Part shown: positions 20,802 to 24,538 of the stretch, in pieces
How the letters are laid out: every line of letters starts with the position of its first letter
How positions within the stretch are numbered: position 1 is the first letter of the stretch
Origin: Conidiobolus incongruus B7586
Lineage: Eukaryota > Entomophthoromycota > Entomophthoromycetes > Entomophthorales > Conidiobolaceae
Assembly (NCBI GenBank): GCA_000697335.1
Contig: JNEM01016884.1
Coordinates: 1 to 24,538 of the forward strand
DNA: 24,538 nt
Direction: 5' to 3'
Program-made: the position numbers and the translations under genes
Notes under the pieces: model-generated
Database searches by the model: none
What the model was told of the DNA's origin: nothing
The model's input: only the letters and a program-made list of their open reading frames with translations

Positions 20802-20809
20802 TGAATGAA
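20802..20809. repeat. 4-bp tandem duplication inside OYE pseudogene C
   Basis: TGAATGAA is two copies of TGAA (TTCATTCA in the gene's direction). With a single copy the frame would run FS...DGYLLDFH, matching the family; the second copy shifts it. Confidence 0.85.
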
Positions 20810-20976
20810 AACATACACATTGGACTTACCACAACTCTATTTGCGAATATTACAGATTTTTTAGCAATGGGTTGAAATAATTTTGGCAAATCTGAAATAT
20901 TTTGACCTGGTTTTAAAATGGCTGCACTTAGAGCTGTTTGGACGGGGTAATAAAACTTTGTTGGGTTGCCTGTCAT

Positions 20977-21084
20977 TTTAAATTTGATAAATAATATTTT
21001 TAATTTAAAATACAAAATATTGGAAAGAGTTTTATTCAATTATCAAGTTATCATTATTACAAAAAGTACTGAATATATTAAAAG
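20977..21084. promoter_or_regulatory. 108-bp spacer between OYE copy B and pseudogene C
   Basis: It must contain the 3' end of copy B and any promoter of pseudogene C. A minus-strand AATAAA (21031-21036) is 49 bp past the stop of copy B and is a plausible polyadenylation signal. The shared TATAAATACT core promoter and the TTASTAA dyad of the intact copies are both absent, so pseudogene C may never have had its own full promoter. Confidence 0.5.
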
Positions 21085-22260
21085 CTAACGCTTTCGTTGA
21101 GTATAATGATATTGAAGGGCCCATTGAACATTTTCATTTAATTCAACACCTGCTCTCTTAACAAAACTAGGGTCTTTAAGAAATTCACGTCCAATAAAGA
21201 TCAAATCGGCCATTTCTTCTTCTAAAATGTCATTGGCATCTTTGGGTGTTTTGATTAATCCAACCGCACCTGACAATATTCCAACGTCTTCACGGATTCT
21301 ATGAGCGAAAGGAACTTGATAACGAGGTCCAACTGGAATTTTCTGTTTCGGGGTATTACCACCAGATGACGTATCAATCAAATCGACTCCCTTTTCTTTG
21401 AGTAACTTGGAAATTTTTACAGTAGCTTCAATATCCCAAGTATCTTCTTCATCAACCCAATCAGTAGCGCTCAATCTGACGAATAACGGCTTTTCTTTGG
21501 GCCAGACTTGGTTCACTGCATCTATTACTTCCAATAAGAAACGAGCTCTATTCTCGAAGTTACCACCATATTCATCAGTACGATGATTCGAATTAGGACT
21601 TAAGAATTGGTGAACTAAATAACCATGAGCTCCATGTATTTCTAGGACATCATATCCAGCATCGTTTGCTCTTCTGGCACCAACTTTAAATGATTCAATC
21701 AATTCTTTGATTCCTTCAATGGTGAGTGCTGCTGGCTTGATGTAACCTTTGGCATCCCAAATCTCGTCGGATGGGCCTACTACATTTGTCCAACCTCCTT
21801 CATCAACAGTAGCTAATCCCAAAGGATTTGGTAAGAATGGAGGGTTGATACTAGCTTTACGACCAGCATGAGAAATCTGAATACCGATCTTACCACCAAG
21901 ATTGTGGACCAAATCAACCACCCGTTTATGAGCTTCAACATGTTCTTCAAGATAAATACCAGCACAATAAGGAGTAACTCTTCCATTTGGTTGTACAGCA
22001 GTAGCTTCAACAATGATCAAACCAGCTCCATTCAAAGCAAATTGACCATAATGGACAAGGTGGAAATCAGCTAAATAGCCATCTTCAGCTGAATACATGC
22101 ACATAGGACTAACGACTACTCGATTGGGTAATGTGACAGATTTGATAGTAATAGGTTGCAACAGTTTTGGTAAATCTTTAGTATTTTGACCTACTTTCAA
22201 AATAGCTTTTCCTGATGGAATTTGAACAGTGTGATAAAACTGAGTTGGTTGATTTACCAT
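21085..22260 (-). CDS. Old Yellow Enzyme family NAD(P)H:flavin oxidoreductase (YqjM-like), intact copy B
   Basis: A complete 391-residue, intronless ene-reductase, about 80% identical to copy A by eye. It keeps every expected motif: PMCMYS (Cys54, Tyr56), SHAGRKAS, GPSDEIWD, HGAHGYL (His209, His212), DEYGGN, VRLSATDW and IGREFL. The likely reaction is FMN-dependent reduction of activated C=C bonds at the expense of NAD(P)H, in the cytosol. Differences from A cluster in the N-terminal 10-30 residues, the 147-157 loop near the active site (VDEGGWTN here), the helix at about 275-290 (IEATVKISKLL), and the C-terminal tail (QRKR). These could alter substrate range or oligomer contacts. A TATA box lies 82 bp upstream and a TTASTAA site 140 bp upstream. 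A broken tandem copy follows 108 bp downstream. Confidence 0.95.
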   Translation of the reverse strand: MVNQPTQFYHTVQIPSGKAILKVGQNTKDLPKLLQPITIKSVTLPNRVVVSPMCMYSAEDGYLADFHLVHYGQFALNGAGLIIVEATAVQPNGRVTPYCAGIYLEEHVEAHKRVVDLVHNLGGKIGIQISHAGRKASINPPFLPNPLGLATVDEGGWTNVVGPSDEIWDAKGYIKPAALTIEGIKELIESFKVGARRANDAGYDVLEIHGAHGYLVHQFLSPNSNHRTDEYGGNFENRARFLLEVIDAVNQVWPKEKPLFVRLSATDWVDEEDTWDIEATVKISKLLKEKGVDLIDTSSGGNTPKQKIPVGPRYQVPFAHRIREDVGILSGAVGLIKTPKDANDILEEEMADLIFIGREFLKDPSFVKRAGVELNENVQWALQYHYTQRKR

Positions 22261-22332
22261 TTTAGTATATTATATTGTTTTAGATTTGATTTGAATAAAA
22301 ATGAATTGATTATAATACTAAATTTTATTCCA

Positions 22333-22342
22333 AGTATTTATA
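22333..22342 (-). promoter_or_regulatory. TATA box of OYE copy B
   Basis: Read on the minus strand this is TATAAATACT, identical to the element of copy A; its first base lies 82 bp before the ATG at 22260. The two intact copies retain this 10-mer although the surrounding upstream DNA has otherwise diverged. Confidence 0.6.
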
Positions 22343-22399
22343 ATATTTCAAAATTGAAATTAATGTCCTCATAATCCACGTTATTTACTATATTTAGAA

Positions 22400-22409
22400 G
22401 ATTAGTAAT
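22400..22409. promoter_or_regulatory. Yap1/Pap1-type site upstream of OYE copy B
   Basis: GATTAGTAAT matches ten of the eleven positions of the GATTASTAATC dyad found upstream of copy A, and contains the TTASTAA core. It lies 140 bp upstream of the ATG and 58 bp upstream of the TATA box. Confidence 0.4.
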
Positions 22410-22410
22410 A

Positions 22411-24538
22411 TAGTGACTATTTCAAATTGTATTTAACCCGAGCTAGAAATGTAGGCAATGAAATTGCATTATAATTTAATTTATAAAATGCATGCAACTT
22501 TTATAAGCTATGAGTTGCTTATCGCTCTTGTACAAAACCAAGGATTTATTTTTGATTATTCATCATTATAATTTTCAGGACTTTTCTCAAATTCAATTAC
22601 AAAAATAAAATATTACTAAAGTATTTAAAAATTATTAAAAATAACATTCCAAGTTAATGGAAAATGAATAGTGCTGAATTTTTAATTATTTTATAAAATT
22701 TATTATTTTGATAATATAGGATCAATAACACCAAAATAATTTTAACATAAATAAATTTTTTGATTTAACAAAATATATTTGAAAATCTTATTCTCAAATT
22801 ATAGTTTAACCAATTGATAAAAGCGGTATCTAATAATTGTTTTATGAAAAAGATTGAACTTATAAAAAATTAAAAAATGTTATGTTTAGCCAATGTCTTT
22901 TTATTATTTAATAAATATAAAGCACATTTTAGTCAACTGAATTAAATATTTATAATTAATAGCTTTTTAATCTTAGACCAAAAATCCGATGCCAAATATT
23001 AATGTTTTTCACAAATTTATTAATATTACAGTCCATATTATAATAAACCACTTATTTCTAATATTAGAAATATAATTTCTTTCAATATTATAAAAAAGAT
23101 AGAAAATAGCGTATCAATATAATTCAACTTAAAATTTTATATTTTGTTATTTTGATCATATTTTGTATTATGTTTAATTTCAATTTAGCTATACATATAT
23201 GGCATTTTTTATTACATACTTTATATTGATTTACCAACAATATGACAGAAATTAAAATAATATATTATAAGAGTTTTCTAGATATATATTTCCAAAATAT
23301 ATACTATCTCAATATTTGAGTATAAACCAAATTTATTTTAAATTTACAATAATTTTAATATATTTTTAAAATAAAAAACTTCCGATAAATATTGAAATAG
23401 AGTCAGTATTTGGTATCAAAATATAATATATTTCCTCAATGGAATCTCTATTTGGGTTAATTATGACATTATTTAAATTTGCTGATCAAATGCTTAATTA
23501 TTAAATTTGATATATTGATTTTACAAAAATATAATAAACCACATTATAACTTATTAATATAAATTTAATGCTATGGTTACCAACACAATGTATAAGCTAT
23601 TAGATTAATATTAGTATCAACTTTGCAATTAATCAAAATTTTAAAAGTTAAGCCAGATATTTATATTATCTTATATTATATATTGAAAATTTATTTTAAA
23701 GATATAAATAAGTTTTTGATTCATTATTCAATATAATTTTTATATATCAATATAATAATTATCAATTCATTTTTTTAAATTATACTAACCTACAAAAGTA
23801 AGTCACAAAATTTAAAATATTTATATTTTTATTATTATTTTAATTAACTTTTATTCAATTAAATTTATAATAAATTATATAATTAATATATATTTTTTAT
23901 TTATAATATAATATATCAAGTTAAATTTAATTAATTATTAATTGATATATTAAAGCTAAAAGTATACTTAAGGTAAGCTATAAATTTATAAGTTTTAATA
24001 TTGATAGAAAGATTAATATTTAATAAATCTATCTTTTGTTTTTTAACCTCTTTAAGTTTATAAGGTATAAAATCAACTAGCTTTTTATATTAGGTAAGAT
24101 TAATATTATTTTAAGCTTTTTAAATAAACTCTTAAAGTTAATTTAAATTTTTTATTAGGAGGAAAACTTTAATTAGTTTTTTTAATTAATCTTAAAAATT
24201 TTTAATTAGGTTAAAATTAAAAAATTAAAGATATTATTTTATAATAATTATTTTATTAGTTTTAAGCTATTTAATAATAAAAATTATAATATAGTAAAAA
24301 ATATTATCTTGTTAAAAAATAATATTTAATTTGTTTTACTTATATTACCCAATAAATTTTTTAATTCATTATTTAAAATATTTTAATATATTTTAATATC
24401 AATTCTTTTATTAATTTTATAAAAATAATTTATACTTAAAAATAATATATATCTTTATATTATAATTAACCTATTATTATATTTTTAAGTTATAATAATA
24501 TAATAGCTATAAAATAATTTTTTATCTTATTTGAAATA
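22411..24538. other. AT-rich right flank without recognisable genes
   Basis: The first 150 bases (for example CCCGAGCT near 22438-22445, and GCATGC at 22490-22495) are richer in G/C and may be distal promoter DNA of copy B. Beyond about 22600 the sequence returns to near-pure A/T, with no open frame worth reporting on either strand, no RNA gene and no element ends. Confidence 0.65.

Larger units (their letters stand above)
19792..20976 (-). pseudogene. young OYE (YqjM-like) pseudogene C
   Basis: A nearly full-length copy starting MTGNPTKFYY, with PMCMFS, HAGRKAS, the HGAH pair, DEYRGS and VRLS recognisable, and ending at a stop at 19792, aligned end to end with the intact neighbour. It is broken in three places. 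A 4-bp tandem duplication (TGAATGAA at 20802-20809) shifts frame just after the PMCMFS motif. TGG became TAG at 20502-20504, where the neighbour has Trp in GGWTNV. An extra 8-bp unit of a short tandem repeat (20020-20043) shifts frame after SYQV. Catalytic-region substitutions (HGAHGHL, and NSREL for GREFL) suggest relaxed constraint. It lies 108 bp downstream of copy B in the same direction, as a tandem duplicate. Its small number of lesions shows it died much more recently than pseudogene P. Confidence 0.92.

Noticed and set aside
4262-22260. Alternative genetic code (CTG as Ser, or reassigned stops) to rescue the broken OYE copies
   Set aside because: CTG sits at conserved Leu positions (IGREFL in A, MGLP in Rce1), and the broken copies contain TAA, TAG and TGA as well as frameshifts.
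1-24538. tRNA, rRNA, CRISPR array, retroelement or DNA transposon
   Set aside because: No cloverleaf-like GC-rich block, regularly spaced repeats, transposase or reverse-transcriptase motifs, or paired terminal repeats were seen.

Overview
The window looks like nuclear DNA of an AT-rich fungus. Coding regions have moderate GC, while the stretches between gene clusters are close to pure A/T. Twenty short introns (43-67 bp) can be placed, all GT...AG and many with a CTAAT or TTAAT branch-like site near the acceptor. CTG falls at conserved leucine positions (for example the MGLP motif of the Rce1 homologue), so the standard code applies and the CTG-Ser clade is unlikely. I cannot name the species; an early-diverging or other AT-rich fungal lineage fits.

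Layout: (1) 1-4000, AT desert. (2) 4262-8787, two Old Yellow Enzyme (OYE, YqjM-like) copies on the + strand: an intact gene, then a heavily decayed pseudogene. (3) 8788-11003, AT desert. (4) 11004-19073, a compact block of five intron-containing single-copy genes: a CENP-H-like kinetochore protein (-), the CAAX protease Rce1 (+), a bZIP factor (-), an AMPK-beta-type glycogen-binding-domain protein with a C-terminal hydrophobic tail (+), and the ubiquitin-specific protease Ubp14/USP5 (-). They alternate strand, giving two divergent promoters (222 and 679 bp) and two convergent 3' junctions (14 and 136 bp). (5) 19792-22260, two more OYE copies on the - strand: a young pseudogene, then an intact gene. 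(6) 22261-24538, AT-rich flank.

The four OYE copies form an inverted, nested arrangement around the housekeeping block: intact copies outside, broken copies inside. All four lack introns, unlike every other gene here. Both intact copies share the core promoter TATAAATACT 82-89 bp before the ATG, and the dyad GATTASTAATC (a Yap1/Pap1-type TTASTAA site) lies upstream of three of the copies. The most unusual signal is a 67-bp patch in the ruined pseudogene that is 65/67 identical to the intact + strand gene, inside flanks at roughly 70%; this points to a short gene-conversion tract. Two genes, CENP-H and the full Rce1, appear only after splicing.

No rRNA, tRNA, CRISPR array, retroelement or DNA transposon was recognised.
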